Counted from the first letter of the stretch, positions 26,031-37,601 are shown. The stretch: DNA of 64,000 bases from Serratia symbiotica (GCA_900155695.1 FUHL01000001.1:310001-374000), one strand, 5' to 3'. Numbers and translations are program-made. The notes: generated from the letters alone by a model not told the origin.

Positions 26031-26630
26031 ATGGATACTCAATATCAAATAATGAATCAGCATATAATGAATCTAGCACCTAATTTTAATTTTACTTCTA
26101 TTATCAATATGTTGAATAATGAAGAAGTTATAGCCTATCCTACCGAAGCCGTATACAGCTTAGGCTGTGATCCTGATAGCGTGAAGGCAGTCAATAAATT
26201 GCTATCATTAAAACAGAGGTCCTGGAAGAAGGGATTGATCCTGATTGCTTCTGACTACCAACAGTTAATACCGTATATTAATGATAATGCGTTGAGTCAA
26301 AAGCAACGCGATACAATGTTTGCCAGTTGGTCGAGACCGATAACTTGGGCTATACCTGCCAATGCAGATACTCCACAGTTTTTAACTGGTCAATTTAATG
26401 CATTAGCAGTACGCGTTAGTCTCCATCCATTAGTAAAGCGACTTTGTAAGAAGTATGGCAAGCCATTAGTATCAACTAGTGCTAACTTAAATAATCAAGA
26501 GCCTTGCCGTAATATAGATGAAGTAAAAAAACAGTTTGGCACTACATTTCCAGTGTTGGCAGGTAAAGTTGGAGATTACCTAAAGCCCTCTGAAATTAAG
26601 GATGCTCTAAGCGGAAAAAAGATTCGTTAA
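26031..26630 (+). CDS. tsaC: Threonylcarbamoyl-AMP synthase TsaC
   Basis: First enzyme of t6A37 tRNA modification: makes threonylcarbamoyl-AMP from threonine, bicarbonate and ATP. It is up to 199 residues (190 in E. coli). The Sua5/YrdC fold motifs [48 protein letters not shown] and [10 protein letters not shown] are intact. The usual WPGPVT is WSRPIT here, a change at a normally conserved Gly-Pro. The start is uncertain: ATGs at 26031, 26052 and 26067 are all possible and none has a clear ribosome-binding site. Confidence 0.93.
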   Translation: MDTQYQIMNQHIMNLAPNFNFTSIINMLNNEEVIAYPTEAVYSLGCDPDSVKAVNKLLSLKQRSWKKGLILIASDYQQLIPYINDNALSQKQRDTMFASWSRPITWAIPANADTPQFLTGQFNALAVRVSLHPLVKRLCKKYGKPLVSTSANLNNQEPCRNIDEVKKQFGTTFPVLAGKVGDYLKPSEIKDALSGKKIR

Positions 26631-27966
26631 GTAAAAGGAAAATAGTATATACTCATCAATATTCAATTAAAGCATAATATGATCTATGTAAGTTTTCTGC
26701 TTGTATCATAGCTCTATAATAGACAAAATTCATTACAGAAGACGATTAATTAAAAGTCAATATCGATAACGTGAACTATTTAATTAATTTTAAAACGTTA
26801 ATAAATTACCTGCACATAGATGCAGATTCTGTTAGTGATTTTAGCTAGTGTAATGTAATAATTTCTTCTTTTGTAAAGCTACAACAACGATAACTAATAA
26901 AGAATTAAAAACTGATGCCAAGCATCATTTCGTTTTTTTATGAAAGCGTGATGAAATAAAACAGTATTTAATAAATTCACCAAATGATTACTAGCTATAA
27001 TATTGAAGGATAAATACAATAGTTACTCATAACAAATGCTAAAATGAACAAGTACTAAAATAGTAATTTTATTCAGTATAGTGCATTTATAATGTACTAT
27101 TATTACATTTTTAACGGTTTAAATTTTATATCTTAATTGATATAAGATAGAATTTTCCCTTTACTAAGGATCTCAAAATTTTAATGGGATAAATTCTTCA
27201 TACGTTCTTCGTACCTCCTTGAGGTATAAAGTATGTAATTATCCTGAATATTAAATTGTTATCTCGATTCATATTCAGTTAACGTCATAAGTATAGAGAC
27301 ATATTTATCATCATAGGGTAATAGGTTAAGTTTAGGCAGCTATATTTAAATATTATGTTTTTTATGTAATGATAAATATAATGAGTCATCATTATTTTAA
27401 TACAATAGTATTAAATTGAATTAATAAAAAAGATTCTTAATGGTTAGAGAGCATCGATAAAAAATTTTATGAATATAAGAATTCACAATTATTACATATG
27501 CTCAAATCGATGAGAGTTTTAAATTGAAAATCAATTATATTTTAAAATTTATAGATGCTATATACAGATGCTGTATGTAGATTTAGTTTTTTAATAGTAT
27601 TAATCATCACTATCTGATGGTAATATTTTATAAAAAGTGTATAATTTACTTAAATTGTATAATTTCTTCTAATTCCATTTCCGTTAATTTAAAGCAATAA
27701 CAGAACCATCAAAAAAAGATAAATATAAATAAGATATGTTATCTCTCAATATATTCACGATCTATACAATTTCACTGTATATTGCATAATATCTTCATAG
27801 GTATAACGAGGGAGCGTACAGGAAATCATAACATACAATATTCTTTTTTGCACAATCGGTTATATAATTGAAGTTAGTTTTCCTGAAAATAAAAATTTCA
27901 TTACTCTAATGTAAGCAAATATCATAGTTTAGATAAGAAATAAAACAGGAAAATTTTTAATTTTGC
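26631..27966. other. Desert between tsaC and ffs
   Basis: About 1.3 kb. aroE would follow tsaC in E. coli, but only a gappy resemblance (26771-26850) can be found and I do not call it. A hairpin TACCTC-CTT-GAGGTA with outer CATAC/GTATG pairs lies at 27199-27235. A repeated TAGATGCTATAT motif lies near 27551-27582 and is shared with 43158-43198. No gene is supported. Confidence 0.5.
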
Positions 27967-27995
27967 TTGTTATTTAATGAATAATAAAGGATAAT
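27967..27995 (+). promoter_or_regulatory. Promoter of ffs
   Basis: TTGTTA (27967-27972) and GATAAT (27990-27995) are spaced by 17 bases. Initiation near 28002 would give a 4.5S precursor with a 5' leader of about 25 bases. The leader is filled by a perfect 9-bp hairpin, TTGTTAATT-TCCG-AATTAACAA (28004-28025), just before the mature 5' end. Promoter fit is good but not perfect. Confidence 0.6.
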
Positions 27996-28026
27996 CTGGC
28001 ATATTGTTAATTTCCGAATTAACAAT

Positions 28027-28139
28027 AGTAGCCTTGTTGGTTCTCAAGCAATGCGAACTTGTAAACTCGGTCAGGTTCGGAAGAAAGCAGCCGTAGCAAG
28101 TCACGTATGTGCGAAGATGTAGCTAACAAGGCGCCCACT
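28027..28139 (+). ncRNA. ffs: 4.5S RNA of the signal recognition particle
   Basis: RNA component of bacterial SRP; it binds Ffh and docks with FtsY. The conserved core GGTTCGGAAGAAAGCAGCC carries the GGAA tetraloop and the asymmetric internal loop bases. The ends pair as GCCTTGTT (28031-28038) with AACAAGGC (28125-28132), and TTGTTGGTTCTC and GATGTAGCTAACA match E. coli 4.5S. Length is about 113 nt against 114 in E. coli. The exact ends are estimated. It lies in the same neighbourhood as hha, as in E. coli. Confidence 0.95.
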
Positions 28140-28681
28140 AAATATTAGGTCAGCTATTGTAATCATTTATTTTTGACTTATGAATATTTCATATCTATCT
28201 TAATTTATATGTTAACAAGTGATGATATTAATCTCTAAAAAAATATAGTTAATAAAATATAGTTAATATAGTATAAAAATCTTTAGTTAAGGCTTTATGC
28301 CATATACTCACTACTAATATATACATGACTCTACTTATATAAAATACAAGTATCAGGCAAAGTTTTAGTACAGCCGCATTATATATAGAAAATATAATAT
28401 TTTAAATATTTAACAGAGAATTATATTATCATTTCAATTTTTATACTAAAATAATAAATTTTAATTAATTGCATGAAATTATTGGTACAATAATACAATT
28501 ATGATTGGTGGTTATGATCATCATGAGGATATAGTGATGTAATCATTATCACATATATTGTTCAAATCTTTACTATTGTTATGATTAATAAAGATTTAAT
28601 ATTAGAAAATCCGATTCTTAGGATATAATCCTAATAAAATGCAAAAATACATTATACCTAGGTATTATATCCATATTTATA
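28140..28681. other. Desert between ffs and hha
   Basis: About 540 bases with no coding or RNA signal that I can support. In E. coli the ylaB-ylaC-maa region lies here; no part of it can be read. Confidence 0.5.
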
Positions 28682-28885
28682 TTACTTTACATACCTCCAA
28701 ACCGTGGTAGGTATTTTATCATATAGTTTATTCATAGTAAGCTCAGCAAGACGATGATCAGCTGCTGAGTAAAATAGTTCTAGTTCGTCGTTAGAAAGTG
28801 CATATTTATTTTTTTCAATAACAGACTCTAGTGTATTAATTGTAGTGCATTTACGTAATCGCATAAGATAGTCAGTTTTAGTCAT
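28682..28885 (-). CDS. hha: Hha/YmoA family nucleoid-associated modulator
   Basis: Small all-helical protein that binds H-NS and modulates silencing and thermoregulated genes. At 67 residues it has the length of Yersinia YmoA and is nearly identical to it: [40 protein letters not shown] and [18 protein letters not shown]. coli Hha has five extra N-terminal residues. The usual upstream partner tomB is not visible. Such strong conservation amid decaying DNA argues for a function still under selection. Confidence 0.95.
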   Translation of the reverse strand: MTKTDYLMRLRKCTTINTLESVIEKNKYALSNDELELFYSAADHRLAELTMNKLYDKIPTTVWRYVK

Positions 28886-29440
28886 GATGTCCTTTGATTT
28901 AACACTATAAAATAGTTTTAGAAATAAAACTTACTAAATTTTATCTATAGCATAGATAGTTTATATAAAAAGCATTGTAAATTACTTGTTTTAGAGTTTT
29001 ATATTGGAAAAAATATATACTATTAATATCCTTCATTTTAAATGGTTATATAAAATAAAGGTATCATTGATTAATTTATATATATTTATTTATGTATTTG
29101 ATGGTAATTTTAATAAATTAAATACCGTAAATTAATTTAAAGGTTTACAGAATCGAGACAGACAATATTTATTACCCACTTATCATTTTATTTTATTATG
29201 ATTCTTAAAAATATATTAAATTTATCTAGATTTATTTTTCATTCATAATTTGAAATCACTTAGAAATATAAACCTATAATGAATAGTTTAATCATTTGAA
29301 GTGCATTGAAGTGCATGATATTTTATGCTGCAATCAAATTTTTGTAATACTAGAATTACAGCATACAATAAGTATATACAATACTTATTGTATCATAACA
29401 ATCATAGCATCATGGTTTAAGTATACACATTTATACAACC
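28886..29440. other. Desert between hha and folD
   Basis: About 550 bases. tomB, which precedes hha in E. coli, should lie here on the minus strand but cannot be recognised. A 12-bp inverted pair ACAATAAGTATA/TATACAATACTTATTGT lies around 29362-29391. No gene is supported. Confidence 0.45.
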
Positions 29441-30307
29441 TTACTTATCTTGAATATCTTGATAGACCTTACAGGATTGTAAAGTATTTTGTATTAATGT
29501 AGCAACTGTCATTGGGCCTACGCCACCTGGCACCGGAGTAATATAGGAAGCACGTTCAATAGCCGCATTAAAATCTACATCACCCACTACTTTTCCATTT
29601 CTTAGGCGATTGATACCAACATCAATTACAATTGCGCCTGGCTTTATCCAGGCTCCAGGAATAAAGTGCGGTTTTCCAACTGCAACTACTAATAAATCGG
29701 CGCTTTCAACATGATCATGTAAATTTTTAGTAAAGCTATGAGTAATTGTGGTTGTACAACCGACTATAAGTAATTCCATGCTCATGGGTATGCCTACTAT
29801 ATTTGAAGCGCCAATGATTACGGCATGTAAACCATAAGAATTAATATTATAACGATCGAGCATCGTAATAATTCCACGTGGTGTACAAGGACGCAATGTA
29901 GGTGAACGTTGGCATAAACGTCCAACATTGTATGGGTGAAAACCATCAATGTCTTTATTTGGATGTATGCATCCAAATATTTTAACATTGTTAATGCTAG
30001 GAGGTAGTGGTAGTTGCACCAGAATACCATCGATTACCGAATCAATATTTAATTGTTCAATTAACGATAATAATTCAGACTCACTAGTAGTGACTGGTAA
30101 ATTATAGAAGTGAGAAACTATACCAACTTGATTACAGGCGTGGCGTTTACTAGCAACGTAAATCTTTGATGCTGCGTGTTCACCGACTAATATTACTGCC
30201 AAACCTGGCTTACGCTTTCCAATAAGCAAACGTTTGTTAATTTGTTCTGCGACTTCATTTCTAATTTGTTGGGCAATGCTTTTACCATCAAGAATTTTTG
30301 CAACCAT
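29441..30307 (-). CDS. folD: Methylenetetrahydrofolate dehydrogenase/cyclohydrolase FolD
   Basis: Interconverts 5,10-methylene-THF and 10-formyl-THF for purine and formyl-Met-tRNA synthesis. It is 288 residues from the ATG at 30307, exactly the E. coli length; a TTG one codon upstream is a less likely start. The active-site lysine is in YVASKRHAC, followed by [17 protein letters not shown], the Rossmann motif [16 protein letters not shown] (the usual GRP is GIP) and [12 protein letters not shown]. The promoter side faces the desert toward tRNA-Arg. Confidence 0.97.
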   Translation of the reverse strand: MVAKILDGKSIAQQIRNEVAEQINKRLLIGKRKPGLAVILVGEHAASKIYVASKRHACNQVGIVSHFYNLPVTTSESELLSLIEQLNIDSVIDGILVQLPLPPSINNVKIFGCIHPNKDIDGFHPYNVGRLCQRSPTLRPCTPRGIITMLDRYNINSYGLHAVIIGASNIVGIPMSMELLIVGCTTTITHSFTKNLHDHVESADLLVVAVGKPHFIPGAWIKPGAIVIDVGINRLRNGKVVGDVDFNAAIERASYITPVPGGVGPMTVATLIQNTLQSCKVYQDIQDK

Positions 30308-30720
30308 CAATCTACAAATCCATTATTTTTAGTAAAGTGGAAGATGGTATTATATTTCAAAACTACACCTGTTGTTAGAAGACAATTGATTATGTTCATA
30401 ACTGCATGTTGAACATTATGCAATGATGATATTTGCTGATTGCTATCATCAAACTTAACAAGATTAATAACCTATTGCAATAAAAGTATATTAAATTCTT
30501 AATTATAACATAAAGAAAAAGTAAGTAACAAGTACTGTATACAACGAGTGCGTCAAAGGATATGGACTTATGAAATATAAATATCAATAAATGCTTCTAA
30601 CAATAATTAATCTTGTTTTTTATTTAAGCTATATAACTGAATTGAGTTTCACCAGTAAATTAATCAATAATATAACATTGCGCATGATATACATTGAACG
30701 TTAAAACACGACAGAAAGTA
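30308..30720. other. Region between folD and tRNA-Arg
   Basis: About 410 bases that must hold the folD promoter (leftward) and end at the tRNA-Arg promoter. I see no gene. A 63-codon minus-strand frame at 30396-30587 is rich in Ile, Phe and Tyr and has no family resemblance. Confidence 0.45.
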
Positions 30721-30748
30721 TTGACTTAATAAACAGTGGACGTATACT
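30721..30748 (+). promoter_or_regulatory. Promoter of tRNA-Arg(TCT)
   Basis: TTGACT (30721-30726) and TATACT (30743-30748) are spaced by 16 bases, with the tRNA 5' end 18 bases after the -10 box. This is a near-consensus sigma-70 promoter directly serving the single tRNA gene. Confidence 0.75.
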
Positions 30749-30766
30749 TAGACTATAAAGTGCAGT

Positions 30767-30840
30767 GCGCTCTTAGCTCAGTTGGATAAAGCAACGGCCT
30801 TCTAAGCCGTAGATCACAGGTTCGAATCCTGTAGGGCGCG
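30767..30840 (+). tRNA. argU: tRNA-Arg (anticodon TCT)
   Basis: Reads AGA and AGG codons, which are common in AT-rich genomes. The sequence is very close to E. coli argU. The acceptor stem is GCGCTCT/AGGGCGC, the anticodon stem-loop ACGGC-CTTCTAA-GCCGT has anticodon TCT, the T loop is TTCGAAT and the discriminator base is G at 30840. Two oddities: the 3' CCA is not encoded (ATA follows), and the last D-stem pair is C-A where E. coli has C-G. In E. coli argU also lies near folD. Confidence 0.95.
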
Positions 30841-32950
30841 ATATTAAAATTAATATTATTATATAAAAATAATTGATTACTTTTATTTACTGCAAATATA
30901 TGTCAATTTAATTATATTTAATAAAAACATGCCTAACGAATTAGCCTTGCAGTACAAGTTTACATCTTTAATAAAGATAGAATATATTAAGAAGCTCTTT
31001 GCTAAACGATAATTTATAATATTCACTTATATAAATTCAGATAGTCCTTCCTTTATTTTTATCTGGTCATAATGATCTTTTTAGATGATTTAATTCTACC
31101 TTTAAAAAAGATTAATTATTTTCAATATTATATAACGAATGTCATAAAAGACTTATATATTTAGAAAAATAATTAATTTATTTTTATATATCGATGTTGA
31201 TTAGTAGTGATTTTTTAGGCCTAGAAAATAATTCTAGATTATTCGTGGATATGTTAAAGAATGTATAAAGATAATAAACAATAGCTTATCTGCAAGAAAT
31301 AAAAAATTGGCAGTATTACAAGATGAATATTTATTTAGTATTTTAAAAATTACATAATATATGATATACGGCACTGTTTTGTTCTATATATCAGTCTAGA
31401 CTTTTATTAAATCACTTATAATTAATAATTTAGCGGAGATATGATAAAGATCATTATATTTAAATTATATTTCTTTATAATAAAGTTTTGTCGATATTCC
31501 TTCCTAATATTTAAGAAGAAATGATCAATAACACACTATTACATAATATAATTTTTATTAATTTTAAAAATATTTAGTCAATACAATATGAGACTTCAAA
31601 TCTATAATATAATATTTTTGCATAAATCTTGATAAATTCAATATATTTATCAATGTCATTAAAAGAGTAAACATCTTCAATTATTCAGAATTAATTACAG
31701 TATAACTAGTTGCTTAATATTTTTAGTACATATTTTTAACTTGAAATATATTTTTCATAAATGCAGAAAATAGCGTATATAGAACCAATTTGATACATGC
31801 TCTAAAATTGATATGGATGCAATCCTATTGCTAAAAGTTAAATGTTAGTATTGATCTATCAGTCAGAATGACATTGAATTTACTTCAATGACTTTGATAA
31901 ATTTTTATTCTAAAAATAATCGATAAAATTAACAAAACTGATAATACCATTATTAGCTGTTAGCTGAATAAAATGACATTACTATAGTGACGATAGCTTT
32001 GCATAAGCTATCTTAACTAAATTTAATATAATATATATCTTGTCTATATATAAAATTTGCAACGAGCCTGTAACTATCCTAATATAACATATGCTACTAA
32101 TCCTTTTATATATTAATCATATATTTAGAATGCACAATATGTATTTATGACTATATTAGAGTACTACAGGATATGAGATGATTTGTATCATTTAATAGGT
32201 TTATTTGCATTTTATCTTATTTTATTAAAAAGAAATATTGTATTACATGAATAATCAGTAAGGGGGGGGTGATGTTATACTTATTTTTAATTTGTAATTT
32301 GTAATTCAATTTAATTACTTATACGAAGGCGATACGTCCTTGGATATATAGCCGCACAAATATATCTATTGTATTGCTGTATAAAAGACAAGTTAAACAT
32401 AATTAAGATAATCGATATCTTATTTTTATGATTTCATTACCGATTTGAAGATAAATTTAAGATTAAAGTATAAAGAATGTAAGTTAATAGATTTAAAAGT
32501 TTTAATTGAATTTAAAATTATATATTTAAATAAAGGCGTTAATAAAAATTAGTGTTAAAAAAGTTCATAAAGACTTCTTCTATATCTATAGCAGTGGTCT
32601 ACTTAAAATGAACATCATATAATGATGTATTATAAATAATATATAGAAGATATATTAGTATCTTATGCTAAATAATGATAAGATAATATGACATCATATT
32701 GATTATTAAAAATAACAATTATGGTATTTATAGATATGAATCGATTCATGATAATGTCAGAATATAAATACACTAAGAAAAATTAAATACAATAAAGATA
32801 AATAAGCACTATAAAATTAAATTATTACAATTATAAGGAGTAAACTTCATCGATCTCTACGATAATATTATTTAGCACTATAAATAATATTTAACAAAAT
32901 TATATCAACTAACAATTATGTATAAATTTAAAAATAAATAGGATGAATAT
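30841..32950. other. AT-rich desert
   Basis: About 2.1 kb without any supported gene. It includes a run of eight G at 32262-32269, unusual in this composition. No tRNA, repeat family or readable relic was found by eye on either strand. Confidence 0.55.
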
Positions 32951-33235
32951 ATGGCTAAAGTTATTTTTGAATTTACTGAAAATGATGATTTATCTATTGA
33001 TAGAATCGAGTATATATCAGTTTCAGTCAATATTAGTGTAAGTCTTATAGAACTTAATAATAGACAACCGGGTCATTCTGAATGTTTAGCATTCATCATG
33101 AAACAAAATTCAGCTCAAATTATTAGTTTAATTAATGAATTGTACATAATGAAATTAAAGGAATCAGGTATTTTTGAAATAAACACTGAGTGTATTAAAA
33201 TTAATAAGCAAACAGGAGATAAAAATATTCACTAA
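32951..33235 (+). CDS. Hypothetical protein, 94 residues
   Basis: I do not recognise a family. The frame starts MAKVIFEFTENDDLSIDRIE from an ATG with AGGA eight bases upstream and ends in TAA. The N-terminal half is acidic with alternating hydrophobics (predicted beta strands). The middle (SECLAFIMKQNSAQIISLIN) looks like an amphipathic helix, and the C-terminus is Lys- and Asn-rich. Codon use is mixed and includes Cys, Pro-Gly-His and Gln codons, unlike the Tyr/Ile/Asn chance frames nearby. It stands alone in 5 kb of otherwise empty DNA. It could be a small surviving gene, a foreign or phage-derived gene, or chance. Confidence 0.5.
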   Translation: MAKVIFEFTENDDLSIDRIEYISVSVNISVSLIELNNRQPGHSECLAFIMKQNSAQIISLINELYIMKLKESGIFEINTECIKINKQTGDKNIH

Positions 33236-35864
33236 ATATTTAATAAGATAATTATTAGGCTAAAGTATAATAATATTCAAGAAAAAATATTTTTACTTTT
33301 TATGCTAGAATATATGCCATCTAGATATTTATATATTATATATATAAATATCAATATTATAAATTTTGCAATTTATTAATTTAAAGAAAGTCTTCTGAAA
33401 TTATAAGATAGATAATAAATATACTATTATTTAATTAAGAATTGTAATAAAATTATTGTAATGGTATAAATTTTAAATAATATTAATGACTAGTCTTAAC
33501 TTGATGCTCAGCACTAATATTTTATTGCTTTAATAAATACATATAAAATATTTTGAAGAAATAGTAGTATACTTAGGTGAAGTGATTACTTAAAAGTAGC
33601 ATCAGATACTAAATACTAAAATCATTGATAATAATAAATATTACGACCTACAATCTATGTGTTTATATTAGCACATCATTTATAAGGTATTAATATACAG
33701 TATATAGATATGTATACTAAAAGTATTAAATAGTGAAATCACTTTACGAATAGACGATTAAGAAACACAGTCAGTGTCTATGTGGCGCATATATCACGCT
33801 CTTCTAGAAAAAACACTTAATAATTTTAATAAAATTTAACTTAGCTAGGAAGGGATTTCTGTTAAATCATTCGATTTAATAAATAGCAGATTTATTTAGG
33901 CATAAAATATTTTGAGCAGGCACTAATAAAAATAGCATAAACATTAAAGATCAAGATATATCAAGGCATTTACATCAATACTTTTAAAAGCCTTTAAAAA
34001 TTGTATCTAGTTTCATTCAGTAATGAAATCAATTATAAATAGCATCAGTATCGTTATCTTCATAGGAGTTGTATAACTCGTCTTAAAAAGATGCTCTAGA
34101 AAATAATCAGTTGTATCTATTTAGTATATTCATTCTACTAAAAATTTTACATTCCTTTATCAATAGTATTGCAGCAAGTATTTAAAATCCTTACTAATAT
34201 ATTTAGGATATAAAATAATAGCTAAAATAAGTCTCAAGTTATAATATATTATCCAATATCTTTAGCATTTATTTAAAATAAAAGCGCTCTCTAAATTGCA
34301 TGTAAGTGTATGATGCTAATCTATACAATCCTATGATATTTTAAATTATAGAGATAAAGCTGACACATAGAACTGCGCGATACTGTTAATTACTTGATTA
34401 GTCAGTTGATATCTATGCCTGATCTATCACATATCATCGAGCGTAGTCATAGCGTAGTCATGAATAGTAATTGATTTTTGTGACAAAAATAGGATAAATT
34501 AAATTTTACTCTCAATGAATTTTTTAAAAAATAGATGGAGGATTATCAATATAATATCTTATTTAAGTATAAGACCATCTTTATTCTAAAAAGATAAGAA
34601 AATATACATAATAAACAATATATCGCATTATTTTGAATATTATTCGTTCAATACATCATAACATGGATATTAAATCAAGCCATTTATATACACGCATCTC
34701 TCATTAACTTAAAGCATAATTAAATTAATTTTTTTAGTTTTATAACCACGCGATCTATATAACAATTGTATTATATCTATTAAGATCAATACAATACTTT
34801 TATATTAATAAACGAGATATTTACAGCAAAAAATAAAGACGGCGTGTTGATGGATGGATGATATAAATTAAAGTAGTAATTTACTAAAATCTTCTAAAAA
34901 TAAAAAAAGATCAATAAATTCTATAATGTTATATTAACTACTTATATTATATAATTATAGTTAATTTGCGCATATTTATATCAGTCTTGATCTCTTTATG
35001 TATTTAATTACATATCGATATTTTTATTCATCGCTGTTAAAGATACAGATACTTTGTAATATTGTTAATGGAGATATTTGAGTAACATTTTAAATAAATA
35101 AAATTAGATATAAGATAGGAAATTGTATATATTTTATTAGGCATGATAGAAGAATAAATGTTTTATATATAACTATATTATCGATATAAATACATTTCTT
35201 TTATTGGTAATAATATCATGCCGTTAAATACATGAAATGTAATGAATAGAGTTCATCAGTATATTACTGAGATATGTATTGAATGGATAATACATTTTTA
35301 TTTTATAAAATAAAATAAAAGCAATTTATTTATTAGTACATGTAAGCCTTACATGATCATGCCATTATTTTTATTAGCAATAAAAAATACAAAATATATC
35401 GTTAATTTCATAGTTATAAATGTAAAATGTGCTGTATATCTAAATATCATTCTAAAAGCTAAAAGCTTTTAGAAATTGTAGGCTGTACCGGTGGGCAAAG
35501 TATATCTAAAGAGACAAAAAATTACATCATCAATATTGATAATTTCAAAACTATTTGTTTTATGAATAATTTATTATTTACTCTAATTATACTGAGATAA
35601 TTTTATTCAAGCAAAAAAAGTAAAGAATATTAATTTTATCTTCCTACAAGGTAATACGTAAAAAAGGTAATACGTAAAACGCATCTTATTTCTTATTTAT
35701 ATAATCTTCTTACTTTAGCTGAAAGGTAGTATAGTATCATAATAAATATTAGCTAATATATATATATTATTTTGCTATACTGATTAAAGATTAGAGCAGT
35801 GTACCATTTATCGCATGTTAAATATTACACTGCGTATGAAGGGTAAAATAAATAAGGACAATAT
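33236..35864. other. Desert upstream of tamA
   Basis: About 2.6 kb with no supported gene. It contains a perfect 14-bp palindrome CTAAAAGCTTTTAG near 35460-35473 and a tandem repeat of about 16 bases, AAGGTAATACGTAAAA, near 35648-35680. msrA, divergent from tamA in E. coli, could not be found on the expected strand. Confidence 0.5.
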
Positions 35865-37601
35865 GTGCTACGATATTTGTTTATATTCTTGTTTACTTTA
35901 TTTTTAATATCAACTGCAACCTATGCAGATAATATGCAACTTAAGATAGAAGGTCTGAGTGGTGATCTAGAAAAAAACGTTCAAGTTAGGCTGTCTACGA
36001 TGAAACCTGAAGAAATTCGTAATGATTCTCAATTTCGAAAACGGGTGCACAACGCGGTAAATCAGGGATTAAGAGCATTAGGTTATTACCATCCAACAAT
36101 TGATTTTATGATAGATAATTGTATAACTCAAGCGTGTCATGTATTACGCGCTAGAGTCAACAAAGGTCAGCCGGTGAGAATTGCTGGTGATAATATTATA
36201 CTGCAAGGAAGTGCTCTTACCGATGAGGATTTCTTAATGTTAGTCAAAATAGGTCGTCCTATGATTGGTGAGATTCTTAACCACGGCAAGTATGACCGTT
36301 TTAAAAATTCTTTAATAAACCTATCCTTGCGTAAGGGTTACTTTGACGCTGATATATCGAGAAGCCAACTCATTGTAGTAAAAGATATGCATAGAGCATT
36401 TTGGGATATCGATTTTAACAGTGGATTTCGATATCGATTTGGTGAGATAAAGTTTAAAGGTTCACAAATTAGAGAGGATTATTTATACAATATAATACCT
36501 TGTAAGCCGGGAGATTATTATAGTGCTGAGAGGTTAGTTGAGTTAGAGCGTTATTTTTTTGCCACTAATTGGTTTCAATCGGTATTGATATTTCCTAATT
36601 TCATAAATTCAAAAAAAAACATGATAGTACCATTAAATGCATGGGTTACACCAACTTCACGAAATACTATAGAGGCCGGAATCGGTTACTCTACTGATGT
36701 TGGTCCACGTGTCAAAGGTTTATGGAAAAAACCTTGGATCAATAATCGCGGTCATAGTCTGGAAACTAGTGCTAGTATTTCGGCATCAGAACAAAAACTA
36801 AATATAAATTATAAGATCCCATTACTGAATAATCCACTTGAACAATACTATCTATTACAGGGTAGCTTTAAGAATATTGATTTGAATGATACTAACTCTG
36901 TAACTGCAAAAATGTTAGCTTCAAGAAACTGGAATTTTTCTCGTGGTTGGCAACAAGCGATAAACCTGACGTGTCGTTTAGATCACTTTACTCAGGGTGC
37001 TATTACTAATACCACTATGTTGCTATATTCTGGTGTTAGCCTTAATCGCACGCGATCACGTGGTGGTTTAATGCCAATATGGGGTGACAGCCAGCGGTAT
37101 TCCATTGATGTGTCAAGTACTACTTTGGGTTCTAGAATTAATTTTGCGCTACTAAAAGCACAAAATGTTTGGATCCGAACTCTAAGAGACAAACATAGAA
37201 TTATAGCACATTGGCAGATAGGATGGATAAAAACTAATCACTTTGACAAAATGCCACCTGATTTGCGCTTTTTTGCTGGCGGAGATCGCAGTATTCGAGG
37301 CTATAAATACAAAGGCATTTCATCGCGTGATCATAATCTAAAATTAATCGGTGCATCCAAAATGCTAACCGGATCACTGGAATATCAATATAACGTAATG
37401 GGTAAATGGTGGAGTGCGGTCTTTTTTGATGCTGGTGAAGCACTGCAAAACATAAAAAAGTGTAACATTAAGACTAGCACAGGCATAGGTATGCGTTGGC
37501 AGTCTCCAGTAGGGGCAGTAAAAATCGATATCGTTATACCTATGGGCGATAAATCAACCCATGGTATGCAATTGCATATTGGTTTTGGACCTGAGTTATG
37601 A
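35865..37601 (+). CDS. tamA: Translocation and assembly module subunit TamA
   Basis: Outer-membrane Omp85-family protein that works with TamB in envelope biogenesis. It is 578 residues (577 in E. coli). The start is GTG at 35865 after AAGGAC. Residues 1-21 form a signal peptide ending TATYA, three POTRA domains follow to about 270, and a 16-strand barrel completes it, with FFAGGDRSIRGYKYKGIS as the conserved barrel motif and a terminal aromatic-containing strand. It overlaps tamB by four bases (ATGA), as in E. coli. Retention of this pair implies that the outer membrane still matters. Confidence 0.95.
   Translation: MLRYLFIFLFTLFLISTATYADNMQLKIEGLSGDLEKNVQVRLSTMKPEEIRNDSQFRKRVHNAVNQGLRALGYYHPTIDFMIDNCITQACHVLRARVNKGQPVRIAGDNIILQGSALTDEDFLMLVKIGRPMIGEILNHGKYDRFKNSLINLSLRKGYFDADISRSQLIVVKDMHRAFWDIDFNSGFRYRFGEIKFKGSQIREDYLYNIIPCKPGDYYSAERLVELERYFFATNWFQSVLIFPNFINSKKNMIVPLNAWVTPTSRNTIEAGIGYSTDVGPRVKGLWKKPWINNRGHSLETSASISASEQKLNINYKIPLLNNPLEQYYLLQGSFKNIDLNDTNSVTAKMLASRNWNFSRGWQQAINLTCRLDHFTQGAITNTTMLLYSGVSLNRTRSRGGLMPIWGDSQRYSIDVSSTTLGSRINFALLKAQNVWIRTLRDKHRIIAHWQIGWIKTNHFDKMPPDLRFFAGGDRSIRGYKYKGISSRDHNLKLIGASKMLTGSLEYQYNVMGKWWSAVFFDAGEALQNIKKCNIKTSTGIGMRWQSPVGAVKIDIVIPMGDKSTHGMQLHIGFGPEL

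Noticed and set aside
26640..26860. Possible aroE relic after tsaC
   Set aside because: INFKTLIN and DADSVSDF can be lined up with AroE only with several gaps over a short stretch; not distinguishable from chance by eye despite the right synteny.
27199..27235. CCTCCTT inside a hairpin, reminiscent of the 16S rRNA 3' end
   Set aside because: No other 16S or rRNA sequence surrounds it; the seven-base match is coincidence within a small hairpin.
35481..35560. GCTGGQS on the plus strand upstream of tamA resembles the GYTGGYT motif of MsrA, whose gene neighbours tamA in E. coli
   Set aside because: The E. coli msrA is divergent from tamA, so the expected strand is minus; the match is only five residues and the following C-x-G-x-TGHAE motif is absent.
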